Assembly: GCF_018294505.1 (NCBI RefSeq)
Contig: NC_057804.1
Coordinates: 254,084,989 to 254,148,988 of the forward strand
From: Triticum aestivum
Lineage: Eukaryota > Streptophyta > Magnoliopsida > Poales > Poaceae
Reading direction: 5' to 3'
DNA: 64,000 bases
Position 1 is the first letter of the stretch. Each line of letters starts with the position of its first letter. The notes under the pieces were generated by a model that did not search any database, was not told the origin of the DNA, and saw nothing but the letters and a program-made list of their open reading frames with translations. Position numbers and translations under genes: made by a program. Below are positions 21,120-33,689 of the stretch, piece after piece.

Positions 21120-22677
21120 TGTAAGGATCGAGAAGAGGTGTCTAGGGGGGGGTGATTAGACCCTCAACAAGTAAAGATAGCAGCTTTTAGCTTTTTCAAG
21201 TCGAGGTTGCAAATTAGTACAATTTCAAGCATTCACAATATAATTCAAGCAAACATGCAAAGAGTATATGAGCAGTGGAAAGTAAAGCAAGCAACTTGCA
21301 AGAAAGTAAAGGGACGGGATTGGAGTGTGCAAACGCAATTCGAGACATGGAGATTTTTGGTGTAGTTTTGATAGGTGGTGCTATCGTACATCCACGTTGG
21401 TGGAGACTTCAAGCAACGAAGAGTAACGGCTACGCATGTCCATGGAGGGCTCCACCCACGAAGGGTCCACGAAGAAGCAACCATGTCTATCCTACCATGG
21501 CCATCGGCCATGAAGGACTTGCCTCACTAGGGTAGATCTTCATGAAGTACACGATCTCCTTGCCCTTACAAACTCCTTGGTTCAACTCCACAATCTTGAC
21601 GGAGGCTCCCAAGTGGCACCTAACTAATCTAGGAGACACCACTCTCCAAAAGGTAATAGATGATGTGCTGATGATGAACTCCTTTCTCTTGTGGTGTCCC
21701 CAACACTCAACTCTCTCTCATAGATTTGGCTATGGTGGAAAGATGATTTGAGTGGAAAGAAACTTGGGTAAGGCTAGAGATCAAAATTATTGTGGTTGGA
21801 TTCGAATGTCTTGGTTTCAACACATGAGTAGGTGGTTCTCTCTCGGAAAATGAGTGGTGGAAGTGTAGGCACGTTATGATGGCTCTCTCATATATGGAGA
21901 ACGGGGTGGAGGAGTATATATAGCCTCCACACAAAATCTAACCGTTACACAAAAATTCCCAAACTTGGTGGGACAGAATGGTTAAACTCGGTCAGACCGA
22001 CTTGGTTGAAAATGTGAACATTAGGAATTTCGGTGGGACTGACAAGGTCAACTAGGTCAGACCGATGTGCTAGGGTGGGGCAAAACCTCATCTCTGTGAG
22101 ACCGATTGCGTGAACTCGGTGAGACCGGTTTCAGCAATAAGCAAACAGAGACTTGGTCAAGCAAACTCGGTGGGACCGACTGCGTATCTCGGTGAGACCG
22201 AAATAACTGCAATAGGTAGCTAAGAGTTTGCAAGGCCATCTCGGTGAGACCGAACTGATTAGGGTTCCTGGCAGTGTCTATGTCAAGTGAACTCGGTGGC
22301 GCCGGATGAATCAAATTGGTGGGGCTGAGTTTGACTTCAACTTTTAGGACATAAGTGGAAATGAGAAAGTGGTTGAGGGCTTTTGAGCATATTACTAAGC
22401 ACATTGAGGAAGCAAGCCATTAAGAAACACCTCATCCCCTTTTAATAGTATTGGCTTTCCTATGGAATCAATGTGATCTTGTATCACTAAAATGAAAATG
22501 TAGAGTCTTGAGCTTTTGCCAATGTTTGTCCTTAGCACCTTGAAGGGGTTCCACATCCTCCTGTCCTGCCACTCAAACGTTGAACTCATCTGAAATATAC
22601 TAGGTAGAAGTATTAGTCCAACAAGAGATGTGTTGATATTAATTACCAAAATCACCCAGGGAAAACTTGTGCTTTCA
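21120..22677 (-). repeat. Copia A 3' LTR, complete (1558 bp)
   Basis: On the plus strand it starts TGTAAGGATCG and ends CTTGTGCTTTCA, with the polypurine tract complement ATCTCCCCCTTTTT immediately after. It contains several variants of CTCGGTGAGACCGA between about 21980 and 22270. Its first 710 bp align with 28601-29328. Confidence 0.85.
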
Positions 22678-24605
22678 ATCTCCCCCTTTTTGGTAATTGA
22701 TGACAACATACATCAATGCTTCAGATAAAGATATGAAGTATAACAAGTAAAGCTTTGTAAGAACATGCAACATGCAGTGAGTCCCCTACATGTATGCAAT
22801 CATGTGAAGATGGATCATAAGAGTATGTGAAAGCATAAACATGTCAGAGCAAGCAATGAGTTACATGTATCTTGGCTATATGCATCAGAGGAAATGATGT
22901 GAAATGTAGAGAATGTACCTACATGTTCATGAGTCCTTCTTGCAAACAATATATACATCAGCAAGAGATCCTCATGCACATGAGTGTAACGCATATACTT
23001 ACCTTATTGTCTTGAGCTAACTTTGGAAGACAAGAACCTGAGAAAACAGGGTTAGACAACACATCAACATTTACTAGAAAGAGTAAGAATGAGAAATCAC
23101 AAGAATACCAAGAGTGGGATGACATCTAGAGAGTGAGTACTTAGTACTCTAGTTGGATATGACATGTCCCCAAGAATAAAGATATGCAATGAATTCCTAA
23201 GATTTTCTTCCCTTAGATGTCTTTCTCCCCCTGAATATGACATTGGATAATGGGAGAAGATATGATAATATAAAATCAGAGCAAATGAAAAGCAAATGAA
23301 AAATGGAGCAAAAGGTGCAGAGAAATATCTTCAACTAACCTATCTTTCCCCTCTAAAAGACATGTGGCTTCTCTCCTCTTTGTTTACCAAACATCTGTGA
23401 AGATTTAGAAGTCTTTGTCTCCCATAGGGTCTCTCTCCCTTTTGTGACTAAGATTCAATGTGATCTCTCCCCCCCTTTGACATCAATTTCCAAAAAGGGT
23501 TCTTTTGGAGTACAAGTCAAATAGGTTCGGTCCTTGAGTCACATGGCAAAGTAGTGTGAAAAATGTGATGCGGGTAGAGGAAAAGAATCATCAAGTGGAG
23601 CTGGGTAAGAGAAGCAGAATGCAAATGACAAAATGTTTCCATTGTGGTGAAATCAGTAACACCGAGCCCTATTCTTCGGTGAGACCGGATTGTTTTGGTC
23701 TGGCTGAAAAGAAAAGATCAATGATGCCGAGTTCGTCACAGATAAATGATTTTGTCATCTCAGCTCACTAGGCAAATAGGTTCTCACAAAGACTTGTAGG
23801 GGATTAATTAAAGGATTTGCAATGAATTAAATGTTGGGAATACAGAAAATAACAGAGAGATAAAATAAAAACTAGATGAAGATTTTTTTTGAAAGGGGAA
23901 CATGCATGCAAGAACAAATGCAAGAATACAAAAAACACACAAAAGAACTTCATCTAGAATTGGTCGGCATCTAAGTCACCTATGTTAGAGTATATTGACT
24001 TAGGAGTCAGGTGAAGGCACTTGAACATAGGTCATTTAAGCTCAAAATGGGGTTGCCATTTTTTGTTTAAGCATTTTGATGTATTCACATCTTGTCGAGT
24101 TGCTTTGACCCATGTCTTCGGGTAAAGCTTCTCTCAGATGGAATGACATACCTTGGTGGTGGTGATCTTGATCATGTAGTTGACTTTGTGTAGGGTTCTC
24201 AAGGTTGATACAGTTCATCAAGAGTTGGGAGCACCGCTTGTAGTTGGAGTTCATCTTCCTACATGGGTTAGTTTTGCAAGGAAAAGCACTTGTGTATCCA
24301 AAATGACACTCATGAAGTTTGATACCAAATGAAATTTGATATAGAGAAGTTGTCAAAGGATATATGGAAAGGATTCATGCTTCCTTCTCTTCAACCACCG
24401 TATTGTAGAGACTTTGAGATGAAAAGATTGCTTAGAACGTTATTGAGTTGCAATCATATAGAATTGACCTTTTCCAAGTACCTACAAGGGTCAGATATCA
24501 TACAAGGGTACAAGTATATCCAAGACATGTAATCAACATCATAAGATAAATATCAAGGATTAGTCATAGAAAGGCACATGCCTTGCGTGCATCCACATGG
24601 AGTTT
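22678..24605 (-). other. Copia A non-coding spacer and polypurine tract
   Basis: The tract AAAAAGGGGGAGAT (minus strand) abuts the 3' LTR at 22678-22691. The rest, up to the RNase H end, has no conserved frame. It is rich in CTCCCCCT motifs, as in the pol-to-LTR spacers of Sirevirus-like elements. Confidence 0.65.
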
Positions 24606-26102
24606 CTACTCCAAGTTTGAGGCATCAGTGATGTTCAATTCACCTCTCAAATGGCAAAACACTTTCTCATCAAGCGGTTTGTTGAATATATCCGCCAATT
24701 GCTTATTGGTACGAACATGCTTAAGTTTGATTTCTCCCTTAGCAACATGATCCCGAATGAAATGATGACGGACTTCAATATGCTTAGTTCGAGAATGTTG
24801 CACGGGATTATGAGCAATCTTAATAGCACTCTCATTGTCACAAAGCAATGGAACATGTTTCACATATATCCCATAATCTTTAAGATTTTGAGTCATCCAA
24901 AGTAACTGACCACAACATGAACCGGCGGCAATGTATTCCGATTAGGCGGTGGATAAGGATACCGAGTTTTGTTTCTTGGAGGACCAAGAAACAAGAGATC
25001 TACCAAGAAATTGACAAGTACACGAAGTGGACTTTCTATCAACCTTGTCAGCAGCATAGTCCGAATTGGAGTAGCTAACAAGATCAAACGAAGACCTCTT
25101 AGGATACCAAATGCCAAAGTTTGGTGTGTGAATTAAGTATCTCACTCTCTTTTTCACAGCCTTAAGATGACATTCTTTGGGAGCCGCTTGATATTGTGCA
25201 CACATGCATACACTTAGCATAATATTGGGACGGGAGGCACATAGATATAACAAAGAACCAATCATAGAGCGGTAAACCTTTTGGTCAACCGGTTCGCCAT
25301 CCTTTGTCAAGTCAAGATGTCCACTAGTAGGCATGGGGGTACTCATACCTTTGCATTCTTGCATGTTGTACTTATTGAATAAGTCCTTGGTGTACTTTGT
25401 TTGAGAGACAAAGGTACCCTCCTTAGTTTGCTTGATTTGCAAACCAAGAAAGAACTCGAGTTCACTCATCATAGACATCTCAAACTTCGCCGGCATTAAC
25501 CTTCCAAACTTTTCACTAAAATGGGGGTTAGTCGAACCAAATATGGTATCATCAACATAAATTTGGCACACAAATTATTCACCATTAACCCTTGTAGAAA
25601 AAAGGTAGAAGCAATTTTACCCATTTCAAAGACGTTTTCAATAAGGAGCTTAGTCAAGCATTTATACCATGCTCTAGGATATTTTTTTAAGACCATAAAG
25701 AGCTTTGTGAAGTTTGTAAACATGGTCGGGTTTCTTGGGATTAACAAAGCCAGGAGGTTTTGTAAAATAAACTTCCTCCTCAATTTCACCATTAAGAAAA
25801 GCACTTTTGATGTCCATTTGATATAAGGTGATGTCATGATGATTGGCATAAACAAGTAAGATGCGAATGGACTCAAGTCTAGCAATGGGGGCATATGTCT
25901 CACCATAGTCCATACCTTCGACTTTAGTGTAGCCTTGAGCAACGAGACGAGCCTTGTCGCATACAGCTTGTCCATCTTCATCTTGCTTGTTCAAAAACAC
26001 CCATTTGGTTCCAATGACATCGGGCTTCTCATCGGGCTTTTTAACCAACGTCCCCACTTGGTTCCTCTCGAAATTGTGTAGCTCTTCATGCATAGTGTTC
26101 AC
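24606..26102 (-). pseudogene. Copia A reverse transcriptase and RNase H, frameshifted
   Basis: Read on the minus strand. From 26102: GTKWVFLNKQDEDGQAVCDK, then ARLVAQGYTKVEGMDYGETY, then MDIKSAFLNGEIEEEVYF, all typical of Copia RT. A frameshift near 25680 is followed (25571-24942) by QIYVDDTIFGS, which keeps the catalytic YVDD box, and [16 protein letters not shown]. RNase H follows in a further frame (from 24896), including LLCDNESAIKIAHNPVQHS and KEQLADIF-like (KQLADIFNKPLDEK). The polymerase would make cDNA from element RNA in the particle. At least three frame breaks make it inactive as annotated. Confidence 0.85.
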
Positions 26103-26618
26103 CTAATCTGGATCATCAAGAGCATCTTCAACCTTCATAGGATCAATGCTAGAAATGAATGAGTAATGTTCACAAAAGTTAGCTAAACGAGTTTTAGAGA
26201 GAGTAATTCTCCCGGTTTGAATATCATCAAAGATTTGTTCGACGGGATGATCTCTTCAGACTCTTGCTTGAACTCGTGAGAGCTTTCGTTTGGGTTAGGG
26301 TGGTACATCCTATTGATTATCTTGCTCTTCCTCTTGTCTTTCTTCGTTATTGTTGGTGTTGTTGTTCTCTCGTGGAGGTGGAGGAGGAGGTCATCGAGGT
26401 TCATCTTTTTGTACATCCTCGTTTTCATCGTCTTGATGTGTCCCACTCATGGATGCCTGCAGGTCAACTTGTGGATCACCTTGGCGTGAAGTTGAGGCTT
26501 CCACTTGGACGGACGAGATACTCCCCTTCACCTCCGTTGGGTGAATCTTGCCAATAGACAAGTCTTGTATAGCTTCCCAAGGATCTTTGTCACCTACATC
26601 AATTGTCAATTTCTCTAC

Positions 26619-27489
26619 TTACGAGCCGTTAGAATGATCAAACTTCACATCTACCGTCTCTTCAACCTTTCGGGTGAAATTCTTGTAGACACAGTATCTG
26701 TGAGAGTTTGAGCCATAACCGAGTAGGAAACCTTCATGAGATTTAGGAGAAAATTTTGAACAATGATGCTTATCAAGAATGTAGCACTTTGAGCCGAATA
26801 CCAGAAAGTATCCAACTTGGGGTTTGTTATCGGTGAGAAGCTCGTATGCCATCTTGCCGAGTAGCTTGTGAAGATATAGACGATTCGTTGCATGGCAAGT
26901 TGTCTCAACCGCTTCCTCCCAAAAGTGTTTTGGCGTCTTGTACTAATCAAGTATCGTTCTCGCCATTTCGATGAGCGTCTGGTTCTTCCTCTCAACAAAT
27001 CCATTTTGTTGAGGTGTGTACGTAGCCGAGAACTCATGTGAAATCCCTTCTGCGTCAAGAAAGGTGTCGACATTGGCGTTCTTGATCTCTGTTCTGTTGT
27101 CACTGCGAACCTTCTGGATCTTCACTTTAAATTGGTTTTGGGACTTCCTAGCAAAGTTTTTGAAGATTTTGGACCCGCGGTTGATCATCAAGAAAGAACA
27201 CCCACGTAAATCTTGAAAAATCATCAACAATGACCGATCCAGATGAGTTACCACTGAGACTTTTGTAGGCATTGGGACCAAAAAGATCCATGTGAAGTAG
27301 CTCAAGTGGTCTTCCCGTGGTCATGATGTTCTTCACGGGATGACTTCCTGCAACTTGTTTTCCTTCTTGGCAAGCACTACAAAGTCTATCCTTGTCAAAT
27401 ATAACATCTTTAACACCAAGGATATGATCACCTTTAATAAGCTTGTCATGATTTCGCATGCCCACATGACCTAACCATCTATGCCACAA
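26619..27489 (-). pseudogene. Copia A integrase, frameshifted
   Basis: From 27489: MWHRWLGHVGMRNHDKL, then CSACQEGKQ, the HHCC zinc-binding pre-integrase module. Then LHMDLFGP, then a frame change, then KVRSDNRTEI and TPQQNGFVERKNQTLIEMAR. These preserve the D and E positions of the catalytic D-D-E triad. In the usual SDNGTEF motif, Gly is replaced by Arg. The integrase tail continues to about 26619. The frame breaks near 27240 and 26940 disable it. Confidence 0.8.
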
Positions 27490-27605
27490 CCAGCCTTTAG
27501 AGGGTTTAGCAATTAAACAAGTTCTAGGCTGAGCCTCTTTAGTGAAATCAACAATGTATAGATCACCTCTACGTATGCCGGTAAGACCATATTATGATTA
27601 TCTCT

Positions 27606-28545
27606 TCAAAACACTTGGCAATCTACTTCAGTAAATAGAACATTGAAACCAACACCGCCTAGTCTATATATAAAAAGTAAATTGTAACCAAGAGATTCAA
27701 CGAGCATAACATTTTGTATGGAGATGTCATGTGAGATGGCCACCTTACCAAGGCCAACCACCTTACCCTTTGAATTATAACCAAAATTGACATACTTTCG
27801 AGGGATGTCGTCGTCAGCAAGCTCACGAAGCATATCCTTGTCTCTGGTCATGTGACCGGTACATCCACTATCAAGAACCCAATCCTTTCCTCCAGCCATG
27901 TAGCCGTGAAGGTTAGCCATAAGACCAAAGTGTCTCATAGATTCATCGAGATCATAGTCACCATCATCATCCTCATCATAGTATCCATGTTCAACATCAT
28001 CTTGTGATCGATCATTTCCTAGAGATAGTGATTCATTTGTTTTGTGATCATGACAATGTGCATCTCTATGAATTCTAATGACTTCGAAAATGATATTTCT
28101 AATGATTCCAACATCTCCTTTGGCACGCATAAGATCACGAAGCTCAAATAAACAATCTCCAAACTTAGTTCATTGGGATTCATCTTATTCAAAGCAATAG
28201 ACTTGTGAAGAATCTCATCTAAGTTTTTCAAGGAATAGTCTGGAAATCGTTCCTCAAGAAATCTCCTTATAGTATAAGCACATTCAAGAGTTGGCAAGCG
28301 AGCAATCAAATTTCTCAGCAAACGTCTAGTGATAATATTGGTAGTTCTAAGATTGTGAATCATATCAGGAGACTCAGCAGGGGTAGGATGCAAGGGGTCA
28401 ACAAGGGGCTCACAAGGAGTAGTAATGTACTTGTTCAAGTGATATTCATTAAAGATCTCAAGTATCTCATTTTCCAAGCAGTAAAGAACTCTCCATCAAG
28501 CATAGGCACTCTACGTCTAATACTCCCAATCGTAGAATCATCCAT
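27606..28545 (-). pseudogene. Copia A gag and protease remnant
   Basis: The ATG at 28545 follows the primer site by about 40 nt and starts MDDSTIGSIRRRVPML. A frame break occurs before 28477, after which a shortened gag (IARLPTLECAYTIRRFLEER) continues to about 28019. The zinc knuckle expected in gag is not seen, so there is probably an internal deletion. The protease is visible from 28130: DWVLDSGCTGHMTRDKDML, with the D-S-G active site. It is followed by GLGKVAISHDISIQNVMLVE. The region is decayed. Confidence 0.7.
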
Positions 28546-28586
28546 TTTCCTCCAACGGTGTTTAAACCAAAGCAATGGAGACCAAA

Positions 28587-28598
28587 GCTCTGATACCA
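28587..28598 (-). promoter_or_regulatory. Copia A primer binding site
   Basis: The minus strand reads TGGTATCAGAGC two bases after the 5' LTR end. This is the standard complement to the 3' end of initiator tRNA-Met used by plant Copia elements. Confidence 0.9.
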
Positions 28599-28600
28599 AT

Positions 28601-29328
28601 TGTATGGATCGAGAAGAGGTGTCTAGAGGGGGTCATTTGACCCTCAACAAGTAAAGATAGCAGTTTTTAGGTTTTTCAAGTTGAGGTTGCAAATTAGTAC
28701 AATTTCAAGCATTCACAATACAATTCAAGCGAACATGCAAAGAGTATATGAGCAGTGGAAAGTAAAGCATGCAACTTGCAAGAAAGAAAAGGGATGGAAT
28801 TGAGTGTGCAAATGCAATTGGAGACACGGAGATCTTTGGCGCGGTCTCGATAGGTGGTGCTATCGTACATCCACGTTGGTGGAGACTTCAACCCACGAAG
28901 GGTAGCGGTTGCGCGTGTCCATGGAGGGATCCACCCACGAAGGGTCCATGAAGAAGCAACCTTGTCTATCCCACCATGGCCATCGCCCACAAAGGACTTG
29001 CCTCACTAGGGTAGATCTTCACGAAGTAGGCAATCTCCTTGCCCTTACAAACTCCTTGGTTCAACTCCACAATCTTGACGGAGCCTCCCTAGTGACACCT
29101 AACAATTCTAGGAGACACGACTCCCCAAAATGTAATAGATGGTGTGTTGATGATGAACTCCTTCCTCTTGTGCTTCAAATGATAGTCTCCCCAACACTCA
29201 ACTCTCCCTCATAGATTTGGCTATGGTGGAAAGATGATTTGAGTGGAAAGCAACTTGGGGAAGGCTAAAGATCAAGATTCTTGTGGTTGGATTGGAATGT
29301 CTTGGTCTCAACACATGAGTAGCATAAG
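28601..29328 (-). repeat. Copia A 5' LTR, truncated
   Basis: The plus strand starts TGTATGGATCG and matches 21120-21836 until CACATGAGTAG. There the two copies part: 21120-22677 continues GTGGTTCTCTC, while this one switches to unrelated Gypsy sequence. Over 800 bp of the LTR is missing, including its minus-strand 5' end and presumed promoter. Confidence 0.85.
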
Positions 29329-30329
29329 CGAGAGTGAACTAAATAATTGAATGCGGTGCTTCGTCAATATGCAACTCATTGCATATTGAGTTCCACTTAA
29401 TTTGTAGCATGTTCGCATGCCATGCCTCACTAAACCGGACATGCAACATACTTGATTGTGCATCATACCATGTTCATGCTTGGTTGTTTACCATGTGGTT
29501 TTCTTCTTTCCAGTATTGCCTCTACTTGATAGTTTCGGTAACATTGCGTTTGTGAGTATTAATTCGACAATGCCCATTCGTCTTGTTCATGGATTAGATC
29601 TTCTTCCCAGCGGGATTTCAGCCAAGATGATCACTACCATGGATACCACTACTATCTTTGCTTGCTAGTTGTCTCGATGCTATCACTATGTCGTGCTACA
29701 TACCACTTGTTTATCAATCCTCCCAAATTGCCATGATAAGCCTTTAACCTTTCCAGCATCCCAGCAAACTATTGTTTGGCTATGTTACCGCTTTGCTCAA
29801 CCCCTCTTATATCATTACTAGTTGCAGGTGCAGTACACGTTGTTCCATGTTGGGACATGGATATCATGGGATATCACAATATCTCTTATTTAATTAATGC
29901 ATCTATATAGTTGGTCAAGGGTGGAAGGCTCGGCCTTTTCCTTGGTGTTTTGTTCCACTCTTGCTGCCCTAGTTTCCATCATACATGTGTTATGTTCCTT
30001 CATTTTGCTTTCCTAACACGGTCGGGGTTTATGAGCCCCCCTTGACAGTTCACTTTGAATAAAACTCTTCCAGCAAGGCCAAATTGGTTTTACCATTTGC
30101 CTAATAATAACTAAAACTTGCATAGGGATCAGCTAGCACTAGAGGATAATTAATCAACAACCCGGGCGAGTGCTCCTCGTGAGTGTTGGTCCTAACCGGG
30201 TAGACTGCACAACCACCATGGGGAAACTCGAGGATTGGTTTTACTCGTAGGATGTCTCATCCGATCGTGGCATGTGTTCTGGGAACGGGGGTCCCCGGAT
30301 ATGCGCGGTTCCTATCAGGGTGTCGGCAC
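29329..30329 (+). mobile_element. Old Gypsy LTR, left part
   Basis: Non-coding sequence whose continuation lies at 56197-57116, beyond Gypsy A. GGCAC at 30325-30329 is repeated at 56197-56201 as the target duplication of Gypsy A. The true LTR start is missing, because the left boundary is the truncated Copia A LTR. The interruption order shows that this is the oldest layer of the nest. Confidence 0.7.
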
Positions 30330-31036
30330 TGTCGGCATTCTGGGAACGGGGGTCCCCAGACTTGCGTGCCTGTGGCCTGCAGCGTGGCTCAGCAGGTGCC
30401 TAGTACGGCCCGTTTTCATCAACCCAAGCTCAAGACCCTCACAGGGCGGACGACACAAGGCCTCCTCGGGTCACCAGGCAGGCTCACGAGGAGGCAGAGA
30501 TATCAAGGCAAGGGGTACCTCGCGAGGTGCTCATGATGCAAGCCATGACGGTCAAGACCAGGCGGGCGCCAGGCGGGCACCAGCCTGCGCAGTGTCCTCG
30601 TTTCCACTTTGGTGCAAAGGGGGAAAGCACAAGCGCGGAGTACCTAGGCATCAAGCAAAGGTTTCCGTATCGGTGCAACTATGGAGCCCAAGACGGCGTC
30701 ATCACCAGTGCCTTTGGCAGTCGAAGACCACCTTTAGTCAGGATACCTTGTACTAGCTGTCCTCTTTCAAAATGGCCGTTGTTGGCTCCCTTCCCGCTCA
30801 ATATTTGGGAAGAGGACCAGGGCCCCTATAAATAGGGCTAGCCACCACAGTACAAGATATCTCATCTAGAGCCAACAGAGACGGATTGACTCCTCTCCAA
30901 GCACACCACCACAAGAACACCTCTCCTCACGCGGCTGTTCTTCATCTGTACTGTTCATCATCAGCCCCATAGGCAATCCACCGCACCACACACTGGATTA
31001 GGGTATTACACCACAATGGTGGCCCGAACCAGTATA
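30330..31036 (+). repeat. Gypsy A 5' LTR, 3' end missing
   Basis: It starts TGTCGGCATTCTGGGAACGG and aligns with 55280 onward as far as GAACCAGTATAAA. After that the 3' LTR goes on for about 155 bp, but here unrelated sequence leads to the gag ATG. A promoter TATAAATA lies at 30827-30834 in the CCCCTATAAATAGGGC context. Relative to the 3' LTR it lacks a segment of roughly 38 bp near 30680 and one of about 25 bp near 30435. Confidence 0.85.
30827..30834 (+). promoter_or_regulatory. TATA box in Gypsy A 5' LTR
   Basis: TATAAATA in the context CCCCTATAAATAGGGC. The same box is at 55848-55855 in the 3' LTR. Confidence 0.7.
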
Positions 31037-31079
31037 AATCTTTTTCCACCGATTTGCGTCCCATCACTTCGTCGCATCA

Positions 31080-32388
31080 ATGGCAGATGCTCGCCGAGCT
31101 CGCGCCAAGCACCGGGCTGCTCTCGCCGCCCGTGTTGCCCAGACATCCCCTGTTAGTGGGCCTCCTTGTCGTTCTCCGTAGCCTGCCGCCAACGCCCCCA
31201 CCGGCCTGGCGGGGAACGAACAACAAGCATCTTCACTGCACCCCTCAGTGCGGCGAGAAGGCCGCACCACCACTCCGTCGCTGACCCCAGCTGGTTCGTC
31301 GTCTCACGCTCGTCAAGCCCCCACGAACGCGCAGGCCATGTTGCTCCTGGCACGCGAGCTCCTGCACTATTGCCCCATCAACGATCCCTACGAGGAGTGG
31401 CTTGCTTGCATCACCAAGCTCGTCAGCGCCGCGGGGGGCTCTCCTGCGCCATCCCTTTCTCTGCCTCGCCCTCCGTCATGCATGGACGACGCGGCTCAGG
31501 GAGCGCCTCCGCCACCTCCTCCCCTAGAAGGCGCCCTGGCTCCAAGGTGCGCAACCCCTGGACGTGATCCGCCACGTCTGGTGCCCACGCGGTAAGAAAG
31601 AAGCTGCCAAGCAATTCCTCAGCCTCAAGAAGGAGCTCATGTGCTCCCTGTAGCAGCATGCCAAGACCCCGCACTGCCCATGGCGGCGGCGCGCGGGAAC
31701 CACCAAGAGAAGGCCCTGCATCTACAAAAGGCTCTGGTGGCCACCGCAGGCTGCCGTTCCTTCACCGCCGAGCTACGTAGCGTCGCCTGGCCTGGCAAGT
31801 TTAAGCCAGACCTGCCTCCCCGCTATGACGGTACTGCCGACCCCGCGGAGTTCTTGCAGCTCTACAAGCTGGGCATCGAGGCAGCCAACGGAGACGAAAT
31901 GGTCATGGAAAACTGGTTTCCCATGGCGCTGAAGGATGGTGCCCGCACCTGGCTCCTGAACCTGCCTCCCGGCTCGATCTCCTCTTGGGACGAGATGCGC
32001 AGCCATTTCATCGCCAACTCCCAGGGCACTCGCGCCCCCCCCCCCGGACACGGGTGACCTGTGCCACATCAAGCAGCAGCCTAGAGAGACCCTGTAGAAA
32101 TACATCCAGCGCTTCAACAGCGCCCGCCTCAAGATCTCGAAGGTGACGGACGAGGCCATCATCTCAGCGTTTTCTGATGGCGTCCGTGATGTCAAAATGA
32201 AGGAGGAGCTCGCCATCCACGTGGATCTATGCACATCTCTACAGTTGTTCAACCTGGCGACCAAGTGCGCAAGAGCTGAGGAAGGACGCCTCTCCCTCCT
32301 CGAGCTTCTAGCTGCTGACCTAGAAGAGAAGAAGGCCAAGGCCAAGGACGTGAAGCGCAAAGGAGCAGCCGTGCTCGCAGCAGAATGA
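31080..32388 (+). pseudogene. Gypsy A gag, frameshifted
   Basis: The first ATG (31080) opens MADARRARAKHRAALAARVA, which stops within about 35 codons; the sequence continues in other frames. The capsid-like core is clear at 31780-32030: FKPDLPPRYDGTADPAEFLQ, then ENWFPMALKDGARTWLLNLP and GSISSWDEMRSHFIAN. It continues, after a frame break and stops, at 32143-32388: ISAFSDGVRDVKMKEELAIH and LATKCARAEEGR. These are hallmarks of the retrotransposon gag family of plant Gypsy elements. Several stops and frame breaks disable it. Confidence 0.8.
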
Positions 32389-32436
32389 GACACGAAGTGC
32401 GGCAGGGACCAGCCGGAGTCGTCCAAGGGCAAGCAA

Positions 32437-33515
32437 GTCTGTGCCTACCACAACCTCTACGCCCACAACAACAACGAATGCCAGGAGCTCAGAGCCATTC
32501 GAGAAGGATGCATCGGTCGATGCCCCGTGAGCAACAACCGGGCTATGACCGAGGAGGAGGAAGAGGCAGAGGACGATAGGACGTCCGAGGCCCTCGCCAG
32601 GAGTGGCGTGACCGACCTTGCGAAGATCGCTGGCAGGACCAGCCTCGCAAGGGAGCCTAGAGGGATCAGCCTCGCGAGGACCGCCCGCAGGGCAATGCAG
32701 GCCTTCCTCCTCTACTGCCACCGCCAAGAACGAATGATGAAAACTACCAGGACGAGGGGGCTGGGGGCTTCCAGGAGCCACGTGCTATCGCTTGCATCTT
32801 GGGGGGTGCCCAGGCCCCAGCTTCTCAGCGAATCTTCAAGCAGTTTGCTCGCGAGGTGAATGTCATCCTTCCCAATCTCGAGGCCACGTGCCCACTCAGG
32901 TGGTCCAAGTGCGCCATCACTTTCAGCTCAGCAGATCAACACAAGTGTGCGGCTACCGCTGGTGTCCTCTTGATGCTTTGTTCCCCAGTCATCAGCAACA
33001 TGCAAGTTACCAGGACCCTCATTGATGGCGGCGCAGGGCTCAATGTTCTATCCGTCGAGATGTTCAACAACCTTCAAGTGCCATAAGATCAACTTCAGCC
33101 TACCAAGCCTTTCTCAGGAGTTACTGACGGCTCCACCACCACGATAGGGTAGGTCCGCCTTCCTGTCACTTTCGGGCAGTGCAACAACTACCACACCGAG
33201 CTCATCAATTTTGACATCACCCACATCCGCCTGCCATACAATGCCATCCTCGGGTATCCAACCCTGGCCAAGTTCATGGCGGTGACCCACCATGGCTACA
33301 ATGTCCTCAAGATGCCCAAAAGCAGCAGAATCATCACAGTCCCCTGCAAAGAGAAAGATGCAGTATACTCCCTCGAGCACGCCTTTCAAGCTGTATCAAT
33401 CGAGGACCCGAACGGCAAGGGCGAGAACCCTCCTGAGGCAGTTCCCAAGAAGAAGAAGGCATCACCCAGCTCAAGGCCTCAGGAGGTTGGCATCTCAGGA
33501 GGTGTCGCATCATGA
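32437..33515 (+). pseudogene. Gypsy A zinc-knuckle remnant and aspartic protease
   Basis: CAYHNLYAHNNNECQELRAI (about 32438-32500) is the C-x2-H..H..C knuckle-like motif that precedes protease in this group. The protease follows at 32799-33086, with TLIDGGAGLNVLSVEMFNNL; its active site is D-G-G-A in place of D-S/T-G-A. After a stop and frame break, the C-terminal part appears at 33190-33330: FDITHIRLPYNAILGYPTLA then KFMAVTHHGYNVLKMP. The identification is firm; function is lost. Confidence 0.75.
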
Positions 33516-33689
33516 TCCGTGCCCGTGCAAGGGGTGCCTCCCTCCATCGCATAGGAAGGCGCGCCCGGCACCATCCTCGGGCAGGGCTCGGGGGATCTCT
33601 TCTGGACGGCCTCAGACTTTTCCAAGACCATGAGGGAGGCGCTCGGGCACCACTTGGAGGCGTGCTTCGCAGCATGTTTCCCTTAGGAA

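Larger units (their letters stand above)
21120..29328 (-). mobile_element. Copia A: Sirevirus-like (Maximus-like) retrotransposon, partly deleted
   Basis: Minus-strand element with the order 5' LTR (partial, 28601-29328), primer site (28587-28598), gag and protease (27606-28545), integrase (26619-27489), reverse transcriptase and RNase H (24606-26102), non-coding stretch with polypurine tract (22678-24605) and 3' LTR (21120-22677). Integrase-before-RT order is Copia. The long spacer with CTCCCCCTTTTTGG and the LTR motif CTCGGTGAGACCGA fit Maximus-like elements from memory. TGTAC at 21115-21119 is the likely left target site; the right partner was deleted together with the first half of the 5' LTR. 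Multiple frameshifts make it non-autonomous. Confidence 0.85.
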
